A DNA stretch of 64,000 bases from Synchiropus splendidus (taxonomy: Eukaryota > Chordata > Actinopteri > Syngnathiformes > Callionymidae), in NCBI RefSeq assembly GCF_027744825.2, contig NC_071345.1:8639501-8703500 (forward strand). Reading direction: 5' to 3'. Made by a program: the position numbers and the translations under genes. Under the pieces are notes generated by a model. It saw only the letters and a program-made list of their open reading frames with translations. It was not told where the DNA came from and searched no databases. Below are positions 1 to 14,700 of this stretch, piece by piece. Position 1 is the stretch's first letter. The number at the start of each line of letters is the position of its first letter.

Positions 1-3000
1 TTTAAATCACGTTCCCCATATGTAGCTGCTGACCTACATAATGCAGAATCATGGAATCACAGTTTAATAAACAGAATATGGAGAGGCATTAAGCCACCAC
101 TACAGTGTGAGGTTTCACATTCTCCAGACTGGCCCACTGCAGGGGAGGAAGACAAAGGGGATCTAATCAACAAGACAAGCCAGGGTTCCCACGAAAGAAA
201 AGCATCATCAGAGGAACAATGGGGGGATTTGTCAGACAAAACGGAGGGGACTGAATGAGGCTCTATACGAGATGGACTGGACTTGTCTGTGCAGGCTGTT
301 TAGCGCTGCTAATTGTGATACGGTACTGTTGCATTGAGGTGCTGCTGGAAGTCATTGTGCTGCCTGCCTCCTATCATCAAAAGGTCCTGGCTTCAAAAAA
401 AAGTCTGGGAGACCAAGCTGAGCAGCAAAAAAATCCTTAAAGAAAGTCCCAAGCTATGTGAACGGAGTGAGACTGCTTCAAAACAAGTGATGAATTCATA
501 AGTCGGATCGTATTCCTGCAAATGTTTTCAGTGGCAGAAACTTCTGAAACGATTCATTTCAAATGAGAGAGATGATTTCTACAGAAGATTATTCTACCGC
601 TGCAGCGCCACTTCCTGGCTCACTCTCCGAACATTTCAACGTGTGCTTAAAGATCTCATCAGTCATTACTATCAACAACAGAATCATTCAAAATAATTAT
701 TCGCAGTTTTATCATGAAAAAGAAACATTCCCTTCGAAAAGGAAAGCATAGAAAATATCTATAATACAGATTAAAATTATTTAACTTTATTTCAAATATT
801 AAAATTCAACTAAAACATCACACTTTTTAAAAAGGACCTTTGAAATAGAGGAAAGAGAAATACAGAGAAAAATTATATGAACAGATAAATATCGTCTTGA
901 TATTTTATGTTGTCTATATTGATATTTAATACATAGATACTATACATGCTGCTGCATTTGGGACATGTTTAATGCTAATGTTTTCTTTTTGCCGAGTGGA
1001 GTTATTTGTTAGTTACGGGAGCGATTCAGTCCTGTGTTGGACTGCAAAATTGAACTGATGGACATGACCTCATAACAATAGACTCTTTTCATGCACATAA
1101 TATTGTATTGCCGTATCCGATTATCCCCCTTAAAATGATGGTTCATATTACAGTGTATTGCTGAACTTACAGTATCACAATATATAGCATGTATGTATGT
1201 ACAATATATATTGTATCACCACTCCTGTATCGGGATATGGATATCGCAACATACCTGACAACACATAGTCCTCATGCACAGACAGGCAACCACTCACTAA
1301 CACACTCAGAAGTTCAGACAAATAAGAATAACTGATTAACCTTTGTATTGTATGGACTGTGGGAGGAAACCTGAGTGATATGTGGAAACCTACATTCACA
1401 AGTACGCCTCCAGCAGGACTCGAGCCCATGACCTTCTTGCCGTGAGACACCAACTACTGGCCCTTTATACGACGCCTGAGTAATTAAACTGCATACTTCT
1501 GTATTTGTGTTTGACACTGCCGTCTGATGTGTAACCAGGCAACAGTGACTACAAAGACGAGTCTTATCCTCAGAATTAATTCTGTGACTACTTTTCAGAA
1601 CTGAACTTGGTGTCCACTGCACCAGGACCACTTGACTCTGGAGAGACTAGACAGTGGCTGATTGAAAACTAAGTGAAAAAACAAACTTGTTACTCATCCT
1701 CTCTGTGCCCTCTCCCAGCTCCTCATTACCCCATCGCCCCCCCAACCCCACCATCCTCTACCCCTTCTCCCCCTCTCGCTTGTGCGGGAGTGAAAACACT
1801 GGAAGAGCAACAAGCCTCTCCTGTCCGCTCTGGCATAACAGTGTGTGACTTCTCCCTGACTTCCCAGGCTGCCCTTTGGCATGGTGGGGTACTTGTCAGT
1901 GGAGGCTGGCAGCCATTGGGCTATGGCAGAGTGGAGAAGGACAAGGCTGTCCCTCAGTGGCTCCGTCTCGCAGAACTCTGTGGCCTTGCCTCACCTCCTG
2001 ACGCCAATGCAGAATGGCACATGAGCTGAAAGTTCACAGACTGGACATGTTGGCTTTCAAACTAAGCAAAACAAAAAGTATTCCTTCATCATAAATCCAG
2101 GATACTGTAAACCTGGTACCTCAAACAAGACCACACAATGGATGCTATAACTAAACTCGTATATCATGTAATCACAGAGTGGCATTTAACAGATTTTGGG
2201 AGCTTAAGTGCACAAGAGGAATCTCTGATGACTTGAAGAGGTTGTCTCCCACGAAAACAATAGCCTATTGTTGGTCGACCATCCGCAAAACCACGCCACA
2301 TTGGGTCAATATTAAGTCAAGTGTACTCTGCTCACAGACTTGGTCAGTTAGTGAGGACAATGGCGGCACTTTCATAGCCAGAACAGACACCAAGAGGACA
2401 GCGGTATGACCCGGTTCAAGCCACCATAATTGCGCAAGTTCTCCAGTCAGTGTGTGTGTGTGAGACGAGAAATAAGGTGCAAAGGGAGTAGGGGGGGCGG
2501 TGTTGATAGCCTCACACCAAAGTATTTGTCAGAGTTCCGAATCAAAAGCAAAAAGGACAAGAATGGCCCAGATAATGGGGATCCCCTCATTACTGCAAGG
2601 GGACGGTGAGAGAGTGAGAGGGGTGCTGGGACGGACCCAGCGGGAGGTCTGTCCCGCTGCCTTCCAAAATCTCTGTGTCTGTGCCAGCCAACCAACAAAA
2701 AACTCCCACCAGCCAGTACGAGACAGTCAGCTCCCCTGACCTAAAAACAACAACAGCTCCCTACAGTACGCCGTTCCAAAACTCACATGCACAATACACT
2801 TCCCAGACCCCTACCCTCCCTTTGACCTGAGCCCCCTGGCCACCACCACTGATACGACTGGAGTACAGTGGACTCTGAAGTCCGCTCATATGTTGCATGT
2901 CAACAAGGCCTCATCACAGTCCAGATGCCACACTGACAATTTGTAAACAAGTGCATACCCCCATGGAAATGGAACACTATAACCAACGCATCAGCTCTGG

Positions 3001-4463
3001 GGAAGGGGGTGTGTCATTTGTTTGGTGATATTACCAAAACATATTTGCTGCTTAAAAGTTGCTTTTGTGACAATACGGATCTAGAGTTTTAGTGTGAGGC
3101 AGACATCCACTTGAGCTCAAATGTTTAGATTCAAACCCCTAACTGAATGAATTCTGTATGTGACAGCTTCTAAGATTATGAGGCCGCGCCACATCTTGAG
3201 ACCAAAAGCCTAACTACCTCATAAGGCTCACTTGTTTGCCATTAAAAAAATACATATATCATTCAACAGCACACTAGGATACTGTAAAATACTCTATCAG
3301 AGTCCGACATGGTAGAGAAATATGAGTTCATCTTTAGAGTTATGACAGTGTGAGTTGAACCACGGTTGTGTCTGCACTGCATTGAAGCTTATATCAACCA
3401 CATGACACATTAGTGAAAACAACATGATTAAAACAGTTTGGTGTTGTGAGTCTAATTGTAGCATGTCATTTAACGAAAATGTTAAGCCTCATTTTGCAAT
3501 TCAATCAGTGATCCACAGCTCATTTGTTACACTGTATATGGATGTAGGTCCTCGACTGACAGCATTGTTCCGCTCCATCACAATACTTGACCGTGCAAAT
3601 GAAGTTTTGAAGTCATAATTGTGGATAATACAAATTTATATGACACACAAATGAATGACTAGAAGGAAAGAGACCATATCTAGCACTTAGAAAATGAAAT
3701 GCGATGTGCAACAAACATATTTTAGGACTGTAAGTGTGGATGCCATCCTCTACGGCTGATGCATCCCTGCTCCACATTAAGGAAGACATTGTGTGCAATG
3801 TTAATATTCACAAAAAAATTGTATATCGGAATGGCTATTCTTTGAGAGTCACTCGAAGTCGAAGCAGTTGATGTCAAATACATAGGTTTAGGAGCTATAC
3901 GTTTACACTATACATCTAACCTTGACTGCAATTGTACTACATCGAAATGTTAAGTTACATTTTTGAGTTACACTGAGTAAAAGACTGTAAAAAGCATACT
4001 TAACTAATAATAATTGACATCACTGTAATACTAATAAGTTGGTAAAAACAACCAAAATGTGACAAAACTGAAAATCTTAATTATCTATAAAAGCAGAGAT
4101 CATTTTGGTATCTGGTCAAAGTGTCCTCTGACTGACCAGAAACAAGACGAACACTGGCTGCAAGCCTGTTAGAGAGCGTATTCGCTGCATGGAAAATATC
4201 ACCATGGCAACTTATGGCATGCTTTCTTGGGGAAATAAATAAGAGCTTAATTCATCCTTTTAAGACGAGGAAAACTCAGTTTAAACCCCCTACTTTTTTT
4301 TTTTTTTTTATAATCCTCACAGGAAGATTCCAAAACAACTATTAACTACTTTGTAAAACAAACTGGGAGGTATGAAACCAAGACTGAGCACCAGCCATGT
4401 AGCTTGACAGAAGAAAATAGTAAATGTGAGTTAAAGTTATGATGACCTTGATTTGACAGTTAC
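1..4463 (-). other. Intron 2 of afg1l (partial), no coding exon seen
   Basis: This stretch follows the exon 2 donor of afg1l on the minus strand. I looked in both strands for the AAA ATPase core of AFG1 (Walker A of the GDVGTGKT type, Walker B of the CFDEFQ type) and found neither, so I treat it as intron running off the left edge. It is AT-rich with a fish interspersed repeat at about 1255-1465 (separate entry) and a poly-T run near 4295-4309. The short open frames here have no recognisable homology. Confidence 0.6.
1255..1465 (+). repeat. Degenerate fish SINE/LINE-tail repeat
   Basis: The segment contains the phrase ggactgtgggaggaaacc followed by a degenerate tail with aagtacgcc and a run ending in ctcgagcccatgacc. 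This wording is typical of an abundant interspersed repeat in teleost genomes (the 'gtctttggactgtgggaggaaaccggagtaccc' type). Family assignment is from memory, so only the repeat nature is confident. Related copies are at about 31380-31540 and, inverted, 48560-48730. Confidence 0.6.
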
Positions 4464-4962
4464 CTTTTCATCGGCTGCACCAGCATCACTGAGCTCTCTT
4501 GGGGATTGTGCCTTCAGGTAGCTGTTGTTATTGTAGTGCTGCAGCTTGTGTTGCAGAAGAACCAGCTGCTGGAGAACATGCTGCTGCAGAGGATCCTTCC
4601 TCAGCGACCCAGACGTAACAAGGTCCTCATACTGTGCTGTGGTTTCACTGCAAGGCGTCGGAGGTGTGGATGTACTGTGACCTCTCCTGTTCGCGTAACC
4701 TTGAGGAGTAACGTCAATACAAGGGATAAAATACGGCGAATCTAATGCAAAGTTTACAGTACTATCAAACGTTGCTATGAAACACCAGTATTACGTCACT
4801 CAAACAAGAACACGACCGCTGTGGCCACAAAAAAAGAAAAACTTTACCTTGTAAATTCCTACTAGTAACCAAATACGAAAATGTCCTGCGTGTAAAAACT
4901 TGGTGATTTAATAAATACTTCAGGAAGCAAGTAGCTGTAACAGGAAGCATGCGCGTCGCCAT
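4464..4962 (-). CDS. afg1l: AFG1-like ATPase, N-terminal two exons (partial, runs off left edge)
   Basis: AFG1L (LACE1) is a mitochondrial AAA+ ATPase that helps in quality control of respiratory-chain subunits. Two exons are visible on the minus strand. Exon 1 is 4962-4848: it begins with MATRMLPVTATCFLKYLL, a basic, hydroxylated and hydrophobic start that fits a mitochondrial presequence, and ends at CAAG|GTAAAGT. Exon 2 is 4741-4464: it enters after ..GCATTAG, is in phase, and ends GAAAAG|GTAACTG. Exon 2 holds the AFG1 N-terminal pattern, a Y-x2-L then G-x-L-x2-D-x2-Q-x2-V-x3-L-x2-L-x3-L-x2-Y (YEDLVTSGSLRKD followed by QHVLQQLVLLQHKLQHY). The two exons give 131 codons with no stop. An upstream in-frame ATG at 4989 would add nine residues; 4965 is also ATG. 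The P-loop and the rest of the ATPase are outside the window. Identity rests on this short match plus its place next to snx3, as in human 6q21. Confidence 0.8.
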
Positions 4963-5720
4963 CATGGTTGTTAAAAAAAAAATCCACAAATCTTTATTGA
5001 CAAGAACAGTTTTACGTAATCCTCAACATTTAGTGTCCAATTCAAAACATGTTACTTGAAAGCAATCCTTTAATGACAATAGTCGACAATGCCGAAATAG
5101 CTATTATTTAATATGTTCCTGTGCAATCAAAATACATGAAGTTGATTGTATATGTTTTTATGAATTAACTATTTCATATACATTACGCGACTATTTATAT
5201 GTTTTCAGTGAACCATTTCAGCCTAATAAAGTCCGATTGTTAATAATTGTTAATATTGTTTATGAAGTGTGCATCGTGTAGCGCCTATAGAAATGTCACT
5301 TTTATATCAAATTATTCATTTACTTTCAAAATACACATCCACCGATAGCATTTAAAAACAGTCCCACGAAATGGTATAAACAAACGAGGCCGAGGTGTCA
5401 GCTGAACGTCAGCTGATCGGAAGTACCGCTTCCTTAGATGTCAAGTCTAAAATATTTTGCCACATAATCATACCGGAAATTAGGTTAATAAGTATATTTT
5501 TTCATCCAATGTGTTATTAAATATTTTGACTGAACATGAAACTATAACATATTTGGTGATCTATTCTCGTTTGAACAAGTGAACCTCGGTGTATGAGAAA
5601 TGCAATCCTTTGTAGCGATCGTAAACATAGTTCCTTTATTTTGAAATATGAAAGCGGAAAGAACATATTGCTAAACCCGTTAACTTGTCACAATCCCGAA
5701 CAGCTAAAGGACAGGGAGAA
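4963..5720. promoter_or_regulatory. Shared divergent promoter region, afg1l / snx3
   Basis: The start codons of afg1l (minus, 4962) and snx3 (plus, 5721) lie 758 bp apart and point away from each other, so one region must serve both. At 5397-5405 and 5408-5416 the nonamer GTCAGCTGA is repeated with an 11-bp period, giving two CAGCTG E-boxes on the same helical face. It runs into CGGAAGT (5418-5424) and a facing GCTTCC, an ETS-type pair; a second ETS-like CCGGAAAT is at about 5473. ETS sites are common in TATA-less housekeeping promoters. No clear TATA box is seen. Function is inferred. Confidence 0.5.
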
Positions 5721-8700
5721 ATGGCTGACACCATAGCCGACACTAGGAGGCTTTTTACGAAGCCACAAAACCTAAATGACGCCTATGGACCTCCGAGTAA
5801 TTTCTTAGAGATTGATGTGAGCAACCCGGAGACCATCGGGGTTGGCAGGGGCAGGTTTACCACCTACGAAGTCAGACTGAAGGTGAGCCAGAACCGGATG
5901 CTAACGTCGTTAGCATGGTACTTGAGCTAATGGCTGTCAAAAAAGTTATGATCTCCTGACATCACTGTTATAGCCATCACATTTACATTGAACACATGCT
6001 ATGGTCAACGGACCATATGGTTGATTTTGAAATAGTTTATGCTTTAAAACAATCACCTGCCTTAGCAACCCAGTCATTTTTACGCTAATCCTGCTAAAGT
6101 AGCTGTAGACACACAAATGTGTGTAGACAATCCAACTGGATATAAATCTCGGTTCTACAATGTTCAATGAAAATATTGTAGTGCTTTGGTTGGATATCTT
6201 GTCATATCCGCATCATTTGACAATTGATTTAACCGTCGTTGGTACATGCACTCGTTTGTTTACACCAGTTTTTTGGTTTCCATGTAGCATTCGTACTTTA
6301 AATAATACTAATTTCAAACGCGTCACGGGGGAATATAACTGTAATTCATTTACAATTGATTCATATCCATATCCTTGTTATCAAGGACCAGAAGAGCATT
6401 TTGGCATTCAAATGCATCATATGAATGTGTTTGGGCAGAATCTGTAACTAATACTTTTTACTGGATAATAATCTCTATTGATAATGGTTTGAGTTGGTGT
6501 CAAGAAAATGCAGCCAGGACACACTTCTGTTTTTTTTGGAGCATTGATGACAAATTTCCTTCCTCCTCCATTTCTGGAGAACTTGCTGTGTGGACAAATA
6601 CTTTTCTTGTCAGAAAGTGTGGTGTAAGTTAATTGTAAACCAGTGTGTAAAATGGTAATGTCCTGTGTCTTGTTAATGCCTTGTGTGAAATGTCACATGT
6701 TGGACTTTTGGTTTAAGGTGTCCATAGAGTAATCTGTGTCAGGCACATTCTGACCCTCAAAATTATGTATTGTAAAATCAACCCCTGTTTTCTTTAAGGA
6801 ACTAAACATTTATGGATTTAAATTGGTGTCGTGAAGAAGAGGCAACTTATTAAGCCACATGGCCTGCAAGTAGTGATTATATTACTAGTCGACTTGTCAC
6901 CAACTTGGTTAACAATTAGTTTACCAGTTAGAATACAATGTATGTAACGGTTCTATAGTGTTAAATGTGTTTTTGAAACTGCCTATTTTAATTTTAATTG
7001 CTCATAATGTTGTGTGAAAGGTACGAGTCCTTTGATGTCTCCTTTTTGATTCAATGTTTTAGCTTGTGATCGTCAGGTAGCTTCAGCCATTTCTCCTCTT
7101 ACCATGGGTTGTGTTAAGAGAACGATGTCACGACTACTCAACTCGATTTATAGTCAACTGTGTCGACGACTTGTTGCAACCTTAGGTCCGATTACAATTT
7201 GACAACACAAAGATATCCGGTGGTTATTTTTTCCACATTGTTACAGATAACTAGTGTGAATTTGTTGTGCGACTACACAACCGTTGAAGTGGCTTTGCAA
7301 TCTGTTGTCTACAAATGACCTAGAGACAATATCAGTACAATATAGTGAAACTAACATGACATTGCGGTGGACAAGAATAAATTGTAAATAAATTGAGCAG
7401 TTATTTACTTCCTGTCTGCTCCTGATCAGTCAAAGCCAAGTCAAAGCCCTGTCATGTGAGCCTCCTGAGGAAGGAAATAAAGCCATTTAGCTTTGTTCTG
7501 ACTTGAGTCGTCCTCATGTTTTGTTTTTTATTTCTGCATCATTTTAGACACGGATAGCAAGCAATAACAAGTGGATTGTTTAATTGTTGTCTGTCAGAAC
7601 AGACCACGATTCAGGTTTCTACTAGTAATCAATGTCAAGAACAGAAAAAAATAATATCAGCAATGTCACTCAAGATGTGCCAGGTTGCCTACTTTAAGTG
7701 TGATGGTCATACAAGACTTGCATGATAAAACTGTCGTCCTGCTTTGTCTTCTGTTATCCACCATCTCCTGGTTTTGAAAACTAGTAAAGATCCATTGAGG
7801 GAAGTGTGTTAATGTCAGAGGAGCCTTAGCCAAAGTGGTTCCAGATGTTGCATGTGCAACAGCTATTCAAACAACTACTTATATCAGCCTAGTTCTTCTG
7901 GAGGACATTTTCAAACTTACAAAATTCTTTCCTGATCTGATGAGCGACAGATATTTTCACAATATACTTCCTCTTAATCCCTGTTAAGCATGTCACGCAC
8001 AAATATTCTGAAATGTCCTCATGCCGGTTTAATGGCCCCCCGTGGCCACAATAGTCCCTCGATCTGAATCATATATATAGATTGTCTGGGACAGAAAAGA
8101 GGCTATGCGAGCTGAGCAACTGCACCCTTCACCAACAATGGTTGAATGCTCTAATGCACCGAAACCTGCTGTTTTAAATAGTCATATTAAGATGCGGGTC
8201 TAACAGAGCAAATTGTTTTGTATTAACTGGAGCACATGACCTTTACGTTGATGAAAGTGGACTGGAAGTTTAGCTCAGCTTTTCCACGCTACACAGAAAT
8301 CTCACAAGACTCATGAGGCAGTTGCTCTGCTTATCTGATCGCCTGGTCTCTTATCTCCAAATTGTCATTCAGCGGACTGACACCCCTTCAGTTAGTGTCC
8401 TGGAGGGTTCAGATTAGTTAATAGCACTTCAGTATTTATAGCTTTTTCTCTTTTGCCGCAAAGAAATGGGCGAGAGAAGTGAAGCCGTCACCAGCCGTTA
8501 CTTGAGTAAAGGGCTACTGTACTTGATTAGCGTGTAATAATTAGCATATGCGTGTAATCAGCATTATTGTGCACCTCGGAGCCCGGAGTGACCCTGCTTT
8601 GCATAAGACCACAGAAGAAGCGCTGCATCCCTCTCGTCTCAACAAACGTGGTGTCAACTTTGCTTTGCTACTCGGCGTTCTCTATTCATCAGCTTCCTTT

Positions 8701-11700
8701 AGAAGTACTTTGCTGCTGCACCCTAAGAGTTGCGCTAACAATGTTCCAATGCCTGGAATGCAGATTCTTTACTTTGTCTCTTGGTCTATGATATGTAGAG
8801 GTTTGTTATCCAAATTCACTGTACACTTTTTTTTTTTCTAAACCACATTCTGGTGTTGACGCTGTCCAGTGTTGATATCGAGTGAGTGCTTGTGGCCGCA
8901 CTGAGAGAGTCTGCCTAATCCCCTCATTGAGTAGAGAGAAGAATAAAACAGGCCAAGGTGTGGGGGAGTTGGAACATTTACTCCCCAGTTTTACCCACAC
9001 TCCCCCCCCCCCAGACCCATGGAGGGTATAAAGCCACCCCTCACTAGCTTTCTTCCTGTAGCCCACTTATCCCAATGTCATTCTGAGCTGTGAGCGGTTC
9101 GTCACCTCGTTCACAGTGCTGTTGTTGGGAGTTCTTCGGTTGACGATACCTCCCATGCCTTTCATTATTAAATTACTGTGGTCACCAATGTTCCGTTTTG
9201 GCTCGATTGGCCAGCGGCGTCTGAATGTTCAGACTTTGAGGTACAACAAGTTGAATACAGATTTTCTTGAGGAGAAGCCAAATGTTTGTATTGGCTGTGA
9301 CGCAAGTTGAGTAGTCACTTGTTTACAGTCAGGCTCCCGTTTGTTTTTTCAATCAATAGGCTCAATATACTGCTTTCAGTTGGCTTTTGAATGAGCGGAA
9401 AGGTGAGTCTATATGCTGAATGAAGGCGGATGTCTTGTTTTCCCTGGTAGTACTTGAAATGCTCTTTTTGTAACACGCTTTTTTTCGTCCTCTTGGACCT
9501 CTGTTCTGTGTAGTCTCTCTCACTGTGTGTCAATTGGCATGAGCCTGTTATTTGATTTCCTGGATATGATGTTCAGAAGAAGAAAAGCAATCCTAAACAG
9601 AAGCAGCCAAACACTGGTAGGTTTTATCATTGTCACAAGTCTATTTCTTCAAAGAGGTCTGTGTGATCAAATGTTAGTTGTAGCGCTTATCCTGTTGACT
9701 GAATAACTTTTAGGATATGTCACTAGTCTTGATGCTCGTCAGTGTAGCGTTTCTTGTTCGTTTACTACTTCTGCAATCGATCTTTTATACTTACTCCTCT
9801 CTAGTGTTGTGATTTTGGATGTATATCAAGCCCTGATGATACTGAAGTGCCCTGAGAAGATGCTTACTGTCATAGTACTGGTGAGACTCCTCCACATGTT
9901 TAAAATGGGAGCGCTAAATACCGTAAATAGTAATTTAAAATTCTTCATGCTTACACGTAAAATCTTGTACTTTCCTTTTCGTCTGAACCAGGACGTGAGC
10001 TATATTAGAATGTTTTGTAATTTATGGTCAAGTTTTTTAAGTTTCAGTCTTGACAAATTAATTTCACTGGGGTGCGCCTTAATTTCTCGTCCTCAGTCTT
10101 TTGGGTTATTATAATATTACAACTGACTTTTGCCGTTTTAGCCAGCTAAAATGAAGTATAAGTAAACAATGTTGACATTGCTGCTGGTTTGATTATCACT
10201 CGCTAATTAATGTTAATCCTGTGAGTAATTTCAGTGTCACCGTTCCGAATTCTTCTCTTTGGCTCCATCTCTTGTGGAGAGCACATTCAGGAGTGAACTT
10301 TGGGTTTTACTTTGTTTATGGATCAGCGCAGATAAAAGGGCTCTTATGGTCTGTCTCTCAATCTCACTCACTTTCTCTGCCGCCCCTCCTTCACTCCCAA
10401 CGCTTCTTTCTCATTTCCATTTGGGCATTGGAGTTGGGGTCTTTGGTCATTAATAAAATGGGGAGCGATGGGGGAGTTGCTTTGCGTGAAGGGGGGGCGC
10501 TTGTCAGGCACAGTCAAGTGTAATCCAAAGTCTACAGCATCCTCTTCGACAACTATTTTAATGGAAATGGGGAACATATTGTATCAAGGGTACCATATCC
10601 TACTTGAAATGACAGTATCAAAAGTGGGAGTTGATACTATGGCAACAAAGCAGCTTTTTGCCAGCTCGGAGAGAGGATGGGGTGTCAGGCCACAGGGGCT
10701 GGGCGAGCAAGGGAATCAGTGAGAGAGTACGTGGAGAAGCGAGCGCAAAAGACCCTCAAACCTTTTGTTTGGCGTCTTCCCCCATTTTAAAATATGATGC
10801 AATGAGAACGTATTATGTTTCCATTTTTAATTCCATTCTTCTGAAAAATAGAAGGCGTATATGGGAGGGGGTTTAGGATGCGCACTTGACTTGATCCATC
10901 CTGCTAAAAGCTAATGCGCGGTGGCCTTGAACTATTTTTGCAGTAGATGAGTGATCTTTGTGCATCTCCCTCTTTCCGCTGCCTGGTTTTAAGGGTCCTG
11001 TCTCTTTTCAAGCCATTTTTCAATGAAGCTGAGGTTTCCAGCCCCACACATTATGAATCTGCCTATAGATCGTATTCCCCAGTAATGGATAGTAACCTGG
11101 CAAGAAGCCTTCCTTCACCTAGTACGTCTGTCGTAATGGATTGGCAACTGACTGGGTACATTTCTGCTATCTCTAGCTTTATGCTCTTAGGAAGGAGATA
11201 TGCTTTTATCAACTAAAGCCTTGCTTTCAACACATGACTCATTTAAAGCAAGGGTAAGGGAGCTGGAGTTGGAATGTGCTCATGATTCTGTTTGACTATG
11301 CAGTTGAAGTCGTCTTTTTTTGTCGTCATACTTGCCTGGAATTGTCTTCAGATGACCAGATCTGGGCATCATATCACTCAGGATTAGTTAGATTTGCTTC
11401 GTCCATCAGTATGAAATTGATGGGTAGGAGCTATGTTTATACAAAACAGATTTATACTTGCATAGTTGTTTTAGGTAAGTTTATTTGGAATAAGCAATAA
11501 ACAAAAAAAAGAAAAAGGCAGACAAGTAGTTACAAAGTAATAGTATCCACCTGAAAAGAAGTCAGAAGATGTAACACTTATTTAATCCCACCCTTCACCC
11601 ATTAATTTACCAAACATAAGGTCGCCTAATCTATATACAGCTATACAACAAATCACACATTGAACTGTCTATACTATATACTACTATATTAGTATTAAGG

Positions 11701-14700
11701 CGACTGGCTGATGCATCCAAAGACAACCGATACCATAACCCAACGAAACGTCAAACACCCCACTTCCCATAACTGCTGATAACCGCTTCTCTTTTTAAAC
11801 TGGTACATGGTTGGACTGCCACTTCACTGCTCACTCTGTAGTTCCATAGTTCAACTCCACTGTTGTAGAATTTCCTCCTGTTGTAACCTCCTTCCTACCG
11901 ATGTGTATTTGTTTGTGTATTTCCAGACAAAAGTTGTTGTTTATTTGAATAATATTTGCATTGAATATATTTTTTATTTATGTTACCTATTATTGTAAAA
12001 GCACTTGAAAATTGATAACATGCTCATCCAGGAGGTTTTGCAAAATTAGTACACTAACTACATGCAATATATTATTTTAACTAATAGGTATAAGGATGTA
12101 TGTAAAGTAAGATTAAAGCCCATTGTTATATGGTCAGTGAAGTCTAGAGTTAAACTGCTGGAAGGGTGGGAACAACCCCCTTCTTTTAAGTTAATGCTTG
12201 AATAGTTGTTTTATTTGCGTGACATAAGGGAGTCATAAGTCTTTACTGGCCTGAAAGGTGATTTTCTTTGTCCTTTCTGCTTAGTTTCCTTCATTCTTTA
12301 GACGTTTCCTCCAGAAAGCGAGATAAGCAAAGTGTGCCATTTAAGACCATTAATGAATGCTAAGACCTGACTGGGCGTGGACTGGTCCCATGTCCCGAAC
12401 ACTGCTAGGGCCAGTAAGTTGAGAAACCCAGGTCCCAACCTCTAACCAGCCGTGAAGAGAACAGAGGCCACAGAAACCTGATCTTTGACTCGAAGAACTC
12501 TCACGTACCGCCTCTTTCTGTGTGTGTGTATGAGAGTGAGACCTCTCATTTTTCACCTCTGTCATTTTCGTTCCACCCCCTGTCCCGCAAGCTCAATCTC
12601 TTAATCACAGGGTCTGACTGGATTGGAAGGCCAGGTGACTTTCTGTTTCTGCTTCTACTCTCACTTCATTGTTTGGCCAACATGAGAGCGTGTACTTGCT
12701 TGGGGCTATTATATTTACATTGTGTAACCGGTCAAATCTTCCCACTTAACACCTGAACATGCATACTTCATGTGCGCTTACGTGAGGTTAAGTGTTTTCT
12801 GTGTGCACATGATGGGATTAGAGTCACGGCGGTGGCAGATTACCTGTAACTGTGATCTGTTGTGGTGGGGGATTAACTTTGTGGCACTCCATGCTGTGAG
12901 GTAACATTACTCAGCGGGGACGGTGAGAGGAAAGTGGAGTTAATGCTGGAGTACTGGGGCGATAAAGCTAAGATAATCCACTTCTCCTGTGAGCTTTTGA
13001 GAGAGAGGCCGCCTTGATAACTTCACCTGACGGCAACTTGAAATTAAGTTATGGATACTTGAGCGGTGAAGAGATTGATTGAAAATTAAATCATATGTAC
13101 TTTGACCCATTTCGCATATTTCCTGAAAAATTCATAGAAATCCGCACATAACCTTAGATGTTATTTTGAACACAGACAGACCAACCAATTCTGTCACAAG
13201 CATAACTTTGGCACAGGTAAAAATAGAAAAGATAATTTCACAAAATAGTCACGGGATTGATTCAAAACATACATTACCTGCTTTGATTTCTGTCAAGAGT
13301 TTCTACTTCCCTCAGTGCAATGTTGTGATCGATAACTTTGAAGAAGGAAGGAAGAGAACAAAGAAAATGAATGCTTATGTTTTTTTTTTTTTTCTTATTG
13401 AATCTCAGTGAGTGGAGTCTCAAGGGCAGGAAATATGACTTGTTATCTCAGTGCAAAAGGAAATAAAGAAAAAAATTGAAGCAGGAAGAAAAAAAAAAAC
13501 TATGTTGGCCGAAAAAACCACTCTTGCTCTTTATCCTCGATTAATGCTTCGGAGAACAGATGAATCCCTATACCTCTGTCTGGTTTCTCTCCTTGTCCTT
13601 TATGATTGTGTGTACCCACTTCTTTGCTTTTTGTTCTGCCATTTACTCAGCCTTGTAGTTTGGACTGAGGGCAGCGTCGCAGCTCATCGATCAACCCGCG
13701 ACTCATCGCCGTATTCATACAGCGCCTTCCTACGCAATTGCTCTTGTGAATCCATGAATTCTGACCTTCTGTGAATGTGGCGCGCCAATAAAACTCTCAT
13801 TCACTCCCGCCTTGTTTCTTCATTGTCATGGGATGGCCATGTGATGTCAGTAGTAGTGAAGAGCTTTGGCATTGTGCTGGGATGTGCTGTTTGCGCCAGT
13901 GTTCTCCGTCAATGTCGAAACATCTCTTTTTAGAAAAAATAAAATTCACTCTCGAGTGCTTGTCAACAGCAACTTAGAACTATGCACTTCTGCTGTACAA
14001 AAAAATATCAAAATACACTGAATGCCACAGACCTTGGTGAGCAGATCGTAACTGAACTTGGAGGCCAGTTTCAATTTTCCTATTCAGGGCGGTTATTTCC
14101 TAAGAGTTTTTTTTTGTTTTTTTTCAAGTCGATATCACAAGGCTGTGATTTAAAAACAACCTTTCACTCTGTCATTTGCCTTAACAATCCCGCCAGGATT
14201 TAGCAGGCCTTTTGTAGTTTTAGTCGCAAAAACAAATCACTGACCCTGGGATATTTAAAAGATAATAAAAGCATGTCATAAAAATTGTTTTGGAATCATG
14301 TTGAGAACTAGGTTGTTCTTAAATACAAATAATGAGAGAAATCACAGCATTAAATTTGCTCGATAAATAGCAATTCCTGTTTCATACAATGCCGTGTGAT
14401 TGTGATACACTGTAGCCGCACTTGGCCGGTGGTTTGACCTGCAGAAAGAAGAACTTGGCATGGTAAAAGGGAGCCATGCACAAGTCAACCCATTCACCTC
14501 CCCCCTCCTGTGATCATAGTCCAAATAATCAAATTCATGTAACTCTATGACAGTTTGTGGAGTGAATGATTTCTGTACTTCACCTCACGATCCGATTCTC
14601 ATCACAATATGTTGGTCACAATATTGTGGAATGTTGTGCTACTTTACCCAGTTTACCCAAAAAACAATCTCAAAATCGTAAAATTGAAAGATCAAATTCA

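Noticed and set aside
5685..5720. Upstream extension of snx3 beginning at a non-ATG codon
   Set aside because: The codon is TTG, and the ATG at 5721 matches the conserved N-terminus and gives exactly 162 aa.
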